Positions 1 through 6,072 are shown, counted from the stretch's first letter. The stretch: 6,072 nucleotides of DNA from a bacterium (GCA_021800805.1 JAJYYR010000052.1:1-6072), one strand, 5' to 3'. Numbers and translations are program-made. The notes: generated by a model not told the origin, from the sequence alone.

Positions 1-2
1 TA

Positions 3-1973
3 ATTTTATTCGATTCGCAGGATTATTTAGATATAATAGTCCTATTCAATCTGCTGTGGTTCGATCCCGTTTCAATAAATTCCGACGAGTTTTTGGCGGC
101 ATTAAAGAACAAGGATAAGAAATTTACGGAAGAAGAAAAAAATAAACTAATACGAGAAAAAATCCCTTTGATTTTAAATAAAATAATTCCTTTAATAACC
201 GGACTGGCTGAAAGCGGTCAGGTCGAGCTTTCCGCAAGCCCTTACTATCATCCTATACTGCCTTTGTTATGCGATACCGATATAGCGGATTTTCATGACG
301 GCATAAAACTGCCTGCTCCGTTCAGACATCCGGAAGATGCGAATTTTCAGATTGAAAGCGCGAAAAAATATTTCAATGAAAAATTAAAATATGATATTAA
401 AGGTATGTGGCCTTCGGAAGGGAGCGTAAGCGAAAGAGCTTTAAAACTTTTTATGGATAACGGCATTAACTGGATAGCTACGGACGAAGAAATTCTTTCA
501 AATTCCATGGGTATAAATTTCTCGGCTCTTGGCGATAGAAAACTGCTTTATAGACCGTATGCGGTAAGAAGAGACGGAAGATATTCATATATATTTTTCA
601 GGGACAAAGGGCTTTCGGATTTAATCGGATTTAAGTATTCTAATTATGAGCCGAAAGATGCCGCCGAAGATTTGATAAATAACTTGAATAATATAGCATT
701 AAGTTTGCAAAATTACAATGAAAACGGATTAGCGGTAGTCCCTATAATATTAGACGGCGAGAATGCATGGGAATACTATAAAAATAACGGATACGATTTT
801 TTTAATTATTTATACCGGGGCTTGTCCGATAATGCCGAAACAATTAATACCGTTACTGTCAGCGAATACATTAAAAAAGCCGAAGAAGTCTTAAAATCAA
901 CAGGGGATGCGGCTGTCCCGTATGAAGAGGGCAAAACCGGCGTTAAAATTAAACAGTTTTTAGATATCAAATGGAACCCTGAACCCGACCCCGAATTCGA
1001 TTTTTCTAGAATTTATAATATACCGACGATTTATCCCGGTTCATGGATTAATCATAACTTCAGGATATGGATAGGGGACAGGGAAGACAATAAAGCGTGG
1101 GACTTGCTTTCTAAAACGCGGGATTATCTTATTCAAAAAACTAAACTATTTGACAAAGATAAAGATAAAGAAGATTTAAAAGCCGCGTGGGAACAGATTT
1201 TTATAGCCGAAGGAAGCGATTATAACTGGTGGTACGGCGAAGACAGGACGTCGGGTATCGACGAACAATACGACAATCTTTACAGAACGCATCTTATTAA
1301 CGTCTATAAAATTTTAAAGGATAATCCGCCGGATGACTATTATATCCCGATTATAGAGAAAAAACGGACGGCGAAACCCAATCTGGATATTGTATCGTTT
1401 ATATATCCTGAAATAGACGGCATAGCCGGTAATTATTTCGAATGGCTCGGAAGCGCGGTATATTTTCCAAGTATTTTATCGGGCAAGACAATGGCGCATA
1501 CCGACAGATTTATCAGAAAACTGCAATACGGATTTAATGCATCCGAGTTTTTTATAAGATTTGATTTTTTGGATAATAAAGGAATAGACGAACTATCAGA
1601 TAAAGTTATCGAATTAAAGTTTGTCGATTCAGCAAACGTTGAATCCGCAAACATTAAAGTAAAACTTGAATTTAATGCCAATAATAATTTAAATATATTA
1701 CTGAATTCACCTACGATTAATAATGGCGACAATGCAAGTCCGGACAACAATAACAACGGAATATCGCTTATAAAAGCCGTCTATAAAAACATTCTGGAGA
1801 TATCAATACCGATTTTTGTTTTAGGCGTGTTGCCTAATAATCCTTTAGATTTTTATGCCGTTCTTACATACAAAGAAAACCCCTTAGTCGAGATAGAGCG
1901 TTTCCCGGTCAACGGTTATTTTGAAACCGTTATTCCCGACAAAAACTTCGAAATAGCCAACTGGCTCGTATGA
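3..1973 (+). CDS. Glycoside hydrolase family 57 (alpha-amylase/alpha-mannosidase-like), 5'-truncated by window edge
   Basis: Partial gene: 656 residues are visible. The frame is open to the left edge, and the residues before the first possible start (TTG at 93) read as typical GH57 sequence (SQDYLDIIVLFNLLWFDP at 15-68), so the TTG is internal. The N-terminal GH57 motif with the HQP signature must lie upstream. Later motifs are intact: GQVEL followed by PYYHPILPLL (216-263); WPSEGSVS (408-431), whose Glu at 417-419 is the expected nucleophile; LDGENAWE (750-773), whose Asp at 753-755 is the expected acid/base; and SDYNWWYGED (1215-1244). The rest is the C-terminal beta-rich region, with an Asn-rich patch near 1672-1758. 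By family knowledge it is a retaining enzyme acting on alpha-glucans such as glycogen or maltodextrin, usually in the cytoplasm; hydrolase and transferase activity cannot be told apart here. Location cannot be judged without the N-terminus. It ends with TGA at 1971-1973. Confidence 0.93.
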   Translation: MLFDSQDYLDIIVLFNLLWFDPVSINSDEFLAALKNKDKKFTEEEKNKLIREKIPLILNKIIPLITGLAESGQVELSASPYYHPILPLLCDTDIADFHDGIKLPAPFRHPEDANFQIESAKKYFNEKLKYDIKGMWPSEGSVSERALKLFMDNGINWIATDEEILSNSMGINFSALGDRKLLYRPYAVRRDGRYSYIFFRDKGLSDLIGFKYSNYEPKDAAEDLINNLNNIALSLQNYNENGLAVVPIILDGENAWEYYKNNGYDFFNYLYRGLSDNAETINTVTVSEYIKKAEEVLKSTGDAAVPYEEGKTGVKIKQFLDIKWNPEPDPEFDFSRIYNIPTIYPGSWINHNFRIWIGDREDNKAWDLLSKTRDYLIQKTKLFDKDKDKEDLKAAWEQIFIAEGSDYNWWYGEDRTSGIDEQYDNLYRTHLINVYKILKDNPPDDYYIPIIEKKRTAKPNLDIVSFIYPEIDGIAGNYFEWLGSAVYFPSILSGKTMAHTDRFIRKLQYGFNASEFFIRFDFLDNKGIDELSDKVIELKFVDSANVESANIKVKLEFNANNNLNILLNSPTINNGDNASPDNNNNGISLIKAVYKNILEISIPIFVLGVLPNNPLDFYAVLTYKENPLVEIERFPVNGYFETVIPDKNFEIANWLV

Positions 1974-1980
1974 ACTCAAA

Positions 1981-2002
1981 TAATGTCCCATAAGGAACAT
2001 TA
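1981..2002. repeat. Near-palindrome after the GH57 gene (possible weak hairpin or operator)
   Basis: A 9-bp inverted repeat (TAATGTCCC / GGAACATTA) around an ATAA loop, with one mismatched pair at 1987/1996, lies 7 bp after the GH57 stop. In + strand RNA it could fold into a modest hairpin, but no T-run follows, so it is at best a weak terminator or 3'-end stabiliser. Equally it could be a dimeric protein-binding site ahead of the next gene. The near symmetry is seen; the function is guessed. Confidence 0.35.
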
Positions 2003-2028
2003 TGTAAACTGTAAAATAAATTATTCCT

Positions 2029-2111
2029 TTAAATTACCCAATTAACAATAATATAATAAAAAGTTAAGTTTTAAAATTGAATTTGACTTTTACACGATTT
2101 TACTGCAAAAT
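2029..2111 (+). promoter_or_regulatory. Candidate promoter region for the 118-aa gene and cbiB
   Basis: Two alternatives are visible in this AT-rich gap. The first is a perfect TATAAT at 2052-2057 with a poor -35 region around 2028-2034, which would give a leader of roughly 55 nt. The second is TTGACT at 2083-2088 with CAAAAT at 2106-2111 and 17-bp spacing, which would start transcription almost at the ATG at 2121 and make the message nearly leaderless. The lack of a Shine-Dalgarno sequence before 2121 fits the second option. Neither can be proved, and AT-rich DNA gives chance matches easily. Confidence 0.35.
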
Positions 2112-2120
2112 ATTCTTACT

Positions 2121-2477
2121 ATGAATAATGAAGAAATTTTTAAAGATTTAAAAGATTATATAGATAAAATAAAAAACGATGCTATGAATTCAGGCAAAAA
2201 AGATAATGCCTCAATTTCCATATCTTACATGGGGATGATATTTGACGAAATATCAAATTCTTTTAAAAAAGGCAAACCTATAGATATCGATAGAATATCG
2301 GATGACCTTGACGATGAATTAAAATTAAAGCTTAATAAACTTAATAAATTGGATTTGCTAATGTCGGAAAAAATATTGCCCGAAAAACTCGATACCCTTT
2401 CATTGTATTGCAATGATGTATTCATGGAACTTATGGCGGGAGATTCATGCGCTATTCCAGAAAGTTTCAAAAATTAA
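2121..2477 (+). CDS. Hypothetical protein, 118 aa, cytoplasmic, directly upstream of cbiB
   Basis: I do not recognise this protein. It is small, rich in Lys, Asp and Leu, with no signal peptide and no membrane segment. Its character suggests mostly alpha-helix, with a strongly charged middle (DDLDDELKLKLNKLNKLD, about residues 63-80). It contains two cysteines, in YCNDVF near residue 97 and in GDSCAIP near residue 109. ATG at 2121 is the first usual start after an in-frame stop at 2049-2051, and no Shine-Dalgarno sequence precedes it. Its stop is one base before the cbiB ATG, which implies cotranscription and probably translational coupling. It could be a small partner or regulator of the cobalamin step, or an unrelated gene sharing the transcript. 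Its frame reads cleanly with AT-rich codon use like the neighbours, which supports a real gene. Confidence 0.65.
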   Translation: MNNEEIFKDLKDYIDKIKNDAMNSGKKDNASISISYMGMIFDEISNSFKKGKPIDIDRISDDLDDELKLKLNKLNKLDLLMSEKILPEKLDTLSLYCNDVFMELMAGDSCAIPESFKN

Positions 2478-2478
2478 A

Positions 2479-3546
2479 ATGGCCGCCGCTTATATTCCCC
2501 TTTTACTATTTCCTTCAGCTTTTATAATCGAGTTTTATGCCGGTTCGTTAAAATACAAGTTTCATCCTTTAAACATAATGGGGCGGACGGCGGCATATTT
2601 AGAAAAGTTTTTTTATTCCGTTTCTAATGGATTTATATCCGGTCTTTTTTTTAATATTTTGACCGTTCTTACGATATCTGTAGTTTTCGCGGGGATAAGT
2701 TTTGCCGTTTTTAATATTTCGCCCCTGCTCTTTTACGCGGTTTCTTTGTATATTCTTTCGTCTTTTCTTTCCACAGGGGGCTTGAGATATGAAAGCCTAA
2801 ACATTTACAGGCTGTTAAAGTCAAAAGATATAGCCGGCGCGCAAAAAAACCTTTTGTCTCTTGCAGGCAGAGATGGCGGCAATCTGTGCGCATCGGAAAT
2901 TTCAAGGGCTGTCGTTGAATCCGTTTCCGAAAATACCGGCGACGGAATCGGCTCCGTTATTTTCTACTTCTCGGCGGGACTAATATCAGGGTTGATATTA
3001 ATAAAACCGGCTATTAATTATACGGGGGCGGCCGAAATCGTTTTTTTCGGCGTTTTATCCGCGGTTATCTATAAAAGCGTAAATCTGCTGGATTCTTTAG
3101 TAGGATACAAAAACGAAAAATATGAAAAATTTGGAAAGTTTTCCGCCCGTTTAGACGATGCCGCAAACTATATTCCATTTAGATTAACCTCTTTTTTTAT
3201 GCTTTTATCGGTTATTATTTTAAGTTTTACTTTAAATAAGTCTAAAAAGCGTTATTATCTGATAGATGGATTGAGGTCTTGGATCAGGTTCAGAAAAAGC
3301 CATCCTAGTCCTAACGGCGGACAGCTTGAGTCTATAACGGCAGGCGCGCTAAAAATAAAGTTAGGCGGCGTGAATTATTACGGCGGCGTTGAAAGCAAAA
3401 GACCTGTTATTGGATTTGAAAATTACGGATCTGCCGGCGAAGAAAGTATTATAGATGCGGTCAGAATTATGGAGCTGACGTCTATACTTCTTATTATTTT
3501 TTATACCGCGACATTAATCTGCGTCATATTGTTTAAACTGTTTTAG
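2479..3546 (+). CDS. cbiB: Adenosylcobinamide-phosphate synthase CbiB (CobD family)
   Basis: Integral membrane enzyme that joins the aminopropanol (or aminopropanol-phosphate) arm to adenosylcobyric acid, giving adenosylcobinamide (phosphate), before nucleotide-loop assembly. As a 355-residue protein it shows the family signatures in order: HPLNIMGR (29-36), GRD (130-132), AVVESVSENTGDGIG (144-158), LLDSLVGYKNEKY (203-215), SARLDDAANYIPFRL (222-236) and HPSPNGG with TAGAL and LGGVNYYGG (275-303). Hydrophobic segments fall near residues 4-20, 52-78, 80-97, 157-175, 184-198, 237-252 and at the extreme C-terminus. ATG at 2479 is chosen because the family N-terminus begins there; an in-frame ATG at 2413 would add 22 poorly fitting residues and overlap the upstream gene. 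No ribosome binding site is visible, so translation probably depends on the gene ending at 2477. Compared with typical CbiB there seem to be extra hydrophobic residues around 180-200. No other cobalamin gene is in the window. Confidence 0.94.
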   Translation: MAAAYIPLLLFPSAFIIEFYAGSLKYKFHPLNIMGRTAAYLEKFFYSVSNGFISGLFFNILTVLTISVVFAGISFAVFNISPLLFYAVSLYILSSFLSTGGLRYESLNIYRLLKSKDIAGAQKNLLSLAGRDGGNLCASEISRAVVESVSENTGDGIGSVIFYFSAGLISGLILIKPAINYTGAAEIVFFGVLSAVIYKSVNLLDSLVGYKNEKYEKFGKFSARLDDAANYIPFRLTSFFMLLSVIILSFTLNKSKKRYYLIDGLRSWIRFRKSHPSPNGGQLESITAGALKIKLGGVNYYGGVESKRPVIGFENYGSAGEESIIDAVRIMELTSILLIIFYTATLICVILFKLF

Positions 3547-3558
3547 GCCGGACAAAAA

Positions 3559-4536
3559 TTAATCTTCGTCATAAATGCAGATAGGAACTTCAGTCTCTTT
3601 TTTTGCCTTATACATAGCAATATCGGCTTCTTTAACTAGCTTGTCCACAGGTTTGCCTATCTGATACCCCGCTATGCCTATCGATAATCCTATTTTTTTG
3701 GATTTACCGCCTTTTAAAATAAAATTATCTAAATTTAAATCATAAGCCTCGTCGGAGATTATAGCTTTTAATTTTTCTTTAAATCCGTTCTGAAAATTTG
3801 ACAAAATTCTATTTGCGACTATAGTTGACCTTTTTGCCGGAGTGTTCGGCAGTATTACCGTAAATTCGTCTCCGCCGTATCTGTATGCCGAATCCACGTT
3901 TTTTCTGATAGCGTTTTTAAGAGATTCTCCCGTAAACTTTATGATTTCGTCTCCGGCTTTATGCCCGAGCGTGTCGTTAAAAACTTTAAAATTATTTATA
4001 TCGATAAAAAGGATGGACAAGTCGTGTCCGTATCTTGAACTCCGCGATATCTCTTTTTCTATTTCTTCATGAAAGGATTTTGAGTTGTAAAGCCCCGAAA
4101 GATTGTCTAATTTGATTTCGTTCGACAAAGATATTTCGAGCCGTATTTCTTTGGTAATATCACGCACTAAATATAAAGTTCCTTTAATTTCGTCTAAGCT
4201 GCTGTAAAGTTCTATCCTTTCGTTTTCGAAATAATGGCTCTGTTCGTCGATTATATAAATATTAGATATCTTGTATCCCGATGCAAGGTCCCTGATATGC
4301 GCCGGTATTATCTGCTCTTTAAACAGATTTTCAAAATAATAAACGAGTCTTATATTTTTATTTAAAAATTCCTCCAGATTTGTTTTTAGAACCAGAGGAG
4401 CGCTGTTATTATAAAAAACCAGATTATCCTCGTTATCTATAACAAATGCCCCTTCGTCTAAAGAATTAAGCAAATTTTTAATTTCTATATTTTCGAATAA
4501 ATCATGCTCTAAATCGTTGAATTTCGCGCTGACCAA
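3559..4536 (-). CDS. PAS-GGDEF diguanylate cyclase, soluble
   Basis: Makes the second messenger c-di-GMP from two GTP. The 325-residue protein has an N-terminal PAS-like sensor domain (about residues 18-130, ending in the typical RDITKE), a short helical linker with DNLSGLYN (144-151), and a GGDEF domain to about residue 322. Catalytic features are intact: the metal-binding Asp179 in FIDINNF, the FND..GHKAGD segment (186-196), and GGDEF at 221-225 (nucleotides 3862-3876). The inhibitory I-site position reads K212-x-x-D215 rather than RxxD, so product inhibition may be weakened. There is no signal peptide, membrane segment or EAL domain, so it should be a cytosolic synthase controlled through the PAS domain; the ligand is unknown. 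The start is TTG at 4536, supported by a strong ribosome binding site; there is no better ATG near it. The gene converges with cbiB, 12 bp apart. Confidence 0.93.
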   Translation of the reverse strand: MVSAKFNDLEHDLFENIEIKNLLNSLDEGAFVIDNEDNLVFYNNSAPLVLKTNLEEFLNKNIRLVYYFENLFKEQIIPAHIRDLASGYKISNIYIIDEQSHYFENERIELYSSLDEIKGTLYLVRDITKEIRLEISLSNEIKLDNLSGLYNSKSFHEEIEKEISRSSRYGHDLSILFIDINNFKVFNDTLGHKAGDEIIKFTGESLKNAIRKNVDSAYRYGGDEFTVILPNTPAKRSTIVANRILSNFQNGFKEKLKAIISDEAYDLNLDNFILKGGKSKKIGLSIGIAGYQIGKPVDKLVKEADIAMYKAKKETEVPICIYDED

Positions 4537-4544
4537 TATTTTCT

Positions 4545-4550
4545 CTCCTT
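4545..4550 (-). promoter_or_regulatory. Ribosome binding site fixing the TTG start of the diguanylate cyclase
   Basis: On the minus strand AAGGAG lies 8 nt before the TTG at 4536-4534. It is the clearest Shine-Dalgarno sequence in the window and decides the start codon. Confidence 0.8.
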
Positions 4551-4628
4551 TTTGAAAAAATTCCTTTTAAAATTATTAAATTATATTGATTAATATTATA
4601 ATTTATATAAAAATAATAGATTGTTTTA

Positions 4629-4657
4629 ATTCTACAAAAAATATTTTTAATTATCAA
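4629..4657 (-). promoter_or_regulatory. Predicted sigma70-type promoter of the diguanylate cyclase gene
   Basis: On the minus strand TTGATA (4657-4652) and TAGAAT (4634-4629) are separated by 17 bp. Each hexamer differs from consensus at one position. Transcription would begin near 4622, giving an AT-rich leader of about 86 nt. It lies just beyond the DnaJ-like stop at 4661, so the cyclase gene can be transcribed on its own, although read-through from the upstream operon is not excluded because no terminator hairpin is visible in the 124-bp gap. Confidence 0.55.
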
Positions 4658-4660
4658 GAA

Positions 4661-5422
4661 TTATTTTCTAAAAAATAAAAGTCTATCGAGAAAACCTTTT
4701 CCGCCGTTACTCGTTTTATCTAAAACATCTTCGTCGATTTTAACGGCAACATTAAGATTTCCGTTTTTTCCTCCAAAAACCCCCGCATCGCCGTTGCCTT
4801 CGAATACTATGTTTTTCTTGCCGCCTGAAAGTTCGCTTACCGCAAAATTTAATTTTATTTCTTCGGATGCCTTTATTCTTGCCATACCGTTGCATACTTT
4901 GCACCTATATAAGAATATATCGCCGTATCCGCCGCAATTTCCGCATGCTTCGTTAATATTCGTTCCGCGGTTTTTGACGGTTCCGGTGCCGCGGCAATAG
5001 GAACAATCCGTTGCAAGCGTGCCTTTATCTCTGCCCTCCCCTTCGCAAGCAGGACATTTTATATATCTTTCTATATTGACGGTTTTTTCGATAAATTCAC
5101 CGGCTTCCCGTTTTATTTCATTAGTAAAATCTATATTTATATTTACGTTTCCGCCATCCCTGAGCCTTGACCTGTACGGCGTTATTTTGTTCTCTGGAAG
5201 CGCGTTCTTAAATTTTTCGTATTCTCTTAAGTCTTTATCGTATATATTTCTTAAAACGGGATCCATAAGCGTATTATATGCTTCGTTTATATCTAAAAAT
5301 TTACTATGGCTGTCTGGATTTTTGTCCGGATGGTATATTGCGGCAAGGTTTCTATAACGGCTTTTAATTAATGTTTCGCCCGCGTTTTGTTCTATTCCTA
5401 AGATAGAATAATAATCCTTCAT
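4661..5422 (-). CDS. DnaJ-like co-chaperone with zinc finger, shortened C-terminus
   Basis: A 253-residue protein with a J domain (residues 3-62, HPD at 31-33) that should stimulate DnaK ATPase. A short linker (63-92) lacks the usual Gly/Phe-rich region. A first C-terminal domain is interrupted by a four-repeat zinc finger: CPACEGEG (123-130), CSYCRGTG (140-147), CGNCGGYG (160-167) and CKVCNGMA (174-181). All eight cysteines are present; the last repeat has lost its closing Gly. The chain resumes the first C-terminal domain (NGDAGVFGGKNGNL, 210-223) and stops at residue 253, whereas classic DnaJ has about 375 residues with a second client-binding domain and a dimerisation segment. The sequence after the stop is AT-rich and does not look like a lost C-terminus, so this seems a genuine short form rather than a frameshift. 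It starts 9 bp after the rfaE2 stop, without a clear ribosome binding site, so it is probably cotranscribed. It is unlikely to be the main housekeeping DnaJ. Confidence 0.88.
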   Translation of the reverse strand: MKDYYSILGIEQNAGETLIKSRYRNLAAIYHPDKNPDSHSKFLDINEAYNTLMDPVLRNIYDKDLREYEKFKNALPENKITPYRSRLRDGGNVNINIDFTNEIKREAGEFIEKTVNIERYIKCPACEGEGRDKGTLATDCSYCRGTGTVKNRGTNINEACGNCGGYGDIFLYRCKVCNGMARIKASEEIKLNFAVSELSGGKKNIVFEGNGDAGVFGGKNGNLNVAVKIDEDVLDKTSNGGKGFLDRLLFFRK

Positions 5423-5431
5423 TATTTGATA

Positions 5432-5920
5432 TTATTTTATATCGGCTTTAGACTTTATTTTTTTAATTATGCCGCTTGTGGATTTTCCTTCGATAAAATT
5501 TATTAAAACAGTTTTGCCTCCCGAAGATTCGACGATATCGCTCCCCGCTATGTTTTTTCCCTCATAGTCGGCGCCTTTTACCAGAATATCAGGCTTAATT
5601 TCTTTTATAAGTTCATAAGGAGTATCTTCGTCAAACATAACGACATAATCCACCGGCTTAAGATTTGCGAGGACGTATGCCCTATCCTGTTCGTTTACTA
5701 CCGGTCTGTCTCCGCCTTTCAAACGCCTGACGGATTTATCGCTGTTTAATCCTACTATAAGAATATCCCCGAGAGTTTTTGCCTCGTTCAGATAGCTTAT
5801 ATGTCCGGCATGTATAATATCGAAACAGCCGTTTGTAAATACGATTTTTTTAGATTTTTCTCTGAGTTTGGATAATTCTTGCTTTATATTGCCAGATTCT
5901 ATTATTTTTCCGTTTTCCAT
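5432..5920 (-). CDS. rfaE2: D-glycero-beta-D-manno-heptose 1-phosphate adenylyltransferase (RfaE2, HldE C-terminal type)
   Basis: Transfers AMP from ATP to heptose 1-phosphate, giving ADP-heptose, the precursor for the inner core of LPS; cytosolic. The 162-residue protein is the stand-alone nucleotidyltransferase half of HldE. It shows [17 protein letters not shown] with the HAGH nucleotide-binding motif (37-40), [19 protein letters not shown] (56-74), [15 protein letters not shown] (80-94), DILVKGADY (111-119) and the C-terminal [10 protein letters not shown] (146-155). No kinase domain is fused, so a separate heptose kinase (RfaE1) should be encoded elsewhere. ATG at 5920 gives the usual family N-terminus; a GGGGA about 15 nt upstream is too far for a good ribosome binding site. 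It is first in a probable two-gene operon with the DnaJ-like gene, behind a strong promoter and a leader hairpin. Confidence 0.95.
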   Translation of the reverse strand: MENGKIIESGNIKQELSKLREKSKKIVFTNGCFDIIHAGHISYLNEAKTLGDILIVGLNSDKSVRRLKGGDRPVVNEQDRAYVLANLKPVDYVVMFDEDTPYELIKEIKPDILVKGADYEGKNIAGSDIVESSGGKTVLINFIEGKSTSGIIKKIKSKADIK

Positions 5921-5966
5921 AACAGTTTTTGTTTCCCCGGCAAATATATAATATATAAATTAGAAA

Positions 5967-5997
5967 CCCCCTGACATATTCGGCATATATCAGGGGG
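5967..5997 (-). promoter_or_regulatory. Leader hairpin upstream of rfaE2 (possible attenuator or terminator)
   Basis: An inverted repeat with 13-bp arms (5967-5979 and 5985-5997) and a 5-nt loop begins with five C-G pairs. In minus-strand RNA all 13 positions can pair, one as U-G; in plus-strand RNA that position is a C-A mismatch, which favours function on the minus strand. It is followed on that strand by TTTCTAATTT, a loose U-rich tract, so it may terminate transcription, either from the promoter about 20 nt upstream (an attenuator or short RNA) or from a gene beyond the right edge. Otherwise it may stabilise the 5' end of the rfaE2 message. Confidence 0.6.
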
Positions 5998-6024
5998 AAA
6001 ATGGAGAAAAGAATTACTAAACTT

Positions 6025-6054
6025 ATTTTACCAAAATATATATTTTTTTGTCAA
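6025..6054 (-). promoter_or_regulatory. Near-consensus sigma70 promoter with extended -10, upstream of rfaE2
   Basis: On the minus strand a perfect TTGACA (6054-6049) is followed after 18 bp by TAAAAT (6030-6025), preceded by TGG, which forms an extended -10 (TGnTAAAAT). The predicted start is near 6018, leaving a leader of about 98 nt that contains the 13-bp hairpin before the rfaE2 ATG at 5920. This is the best promoter match in the window and points to strong, probably constitutive initiation tempered by the leader structure. Confidence 0.65.
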
Positions 6055-6072
6055 TATAAAAATTTATCTTTT

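Noticed and set aside
93..95. TTG as the start of the GH57 gene
   Set aside because: The frame is open upstream to the window edge and codes for conserved GH57 sequence (DYLDIIVLFNLLWFDP), so the TTG is an internal Leu codon.
1433..1756. Minus-strand open frame of 107 codons inside the GH57 gene
   Set aside because: It lies opposite conserved GH57 sequence and resembles no family; a shadow frame. The same holds for 2225-2470 (-), 2711-2905 (-), 3842-4072 (+), 4794-5000 (+) and 5019-5357 (+).
1974..2120. Cobalamin riboswitch upstream of the cbiB unit
   Set aside because: The 147-bp gap is too short and AT-rich for the element, and I see no B12-box-like sequence.
2413..2478. ATG at 2413 as the start of cbiB
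   Set aside because: It would add 22 residues that do not fit the family N-terminus, overlap the upstream gene by 65 bp, and has no ribosome binding site. ATG at 2479 follows the upstream stop directly.
4537..4660. Terminator or small RNA gene between the DnaJ-like and cyclase genes
   Set aside because: The 124 bp are almost all A and T; only weak AT-only pairings are possible, with no GC-rich stem. A promoter is the only supported element.
6001..6072. Plus-strand frame starting ATG at 6001 and running off the right edge (24 codons)
   Set aside because: It runs against the predicted minus-strand promoter and leader, GGGGG is too close to the ATG to be a good ribosome binding site, and the AT-rich sequence codes nothing recognisable. 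It cannot be excluded without sequence to the right.

Overview
The window is chromosomal-looking, AT-rich bacterial DNA with short intergenic gaps and no sign of a mobile element, CRISPR array, tRNA or rRNA. An ADP-heptose enzyme for LPS core synthesis points to a Gram-negative host. The GH57 alpha-glucan enzyme, CbiB and a c-di-GMP cyclase fit a low-GC, probably anaerobic or microaerophilic lineage of the deltaproteobacterial, Nitrospirota or Deferribacterota kind. That placement is a guess from gene content and composition, not a measured result.

Layout. Left part, + strand: the 3' portion of a GH57 glycoside hydrolase gene (5' end outside the window, stop at 1973), then a 147-bp AT-rich gap with a small near-palindrome and possible promoters. 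Next come a 118-codon gene of unknown function (2121-2477) and, one base after its stop, a cobalamin-pathway membrane enzyme, cbiB (2479-3546). Right part, - strand, read from right to left: a near-consensus promoter with an extended -10, a 13-bp leader hairpin, the heptose-1-phosphate adenylyltransferase gene rfaE2 (5920-5432), a zinc-finger DnaJ-like gene (5422-4661), and, behind its own promoter, a PAS-GGDEF diguanylate cyclase gene starting at TTG (4536-3559). cbiB and the cyclase gene converge tail to tail with 12 bp between stop codons.

There appear to be three or four transcription units with unrelated tasks: alpha-glucan metabolism, corrinoid ring completion, LPS heptose activation with a cut-down co-chaperone, and c-di-GMP signalling. 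I do not see a clear new multi-gene system. The parts most worth a second look are the promoter-plus-hairpin leader of rfaE2, the DnaJ-like protein that keeps the zinc finger but lacks the G/F linker and the second client-binding and dimerisation regions, the unknown 118-residue protein coupled to cbiB, and the altered product-inhibition site of the cyclase.
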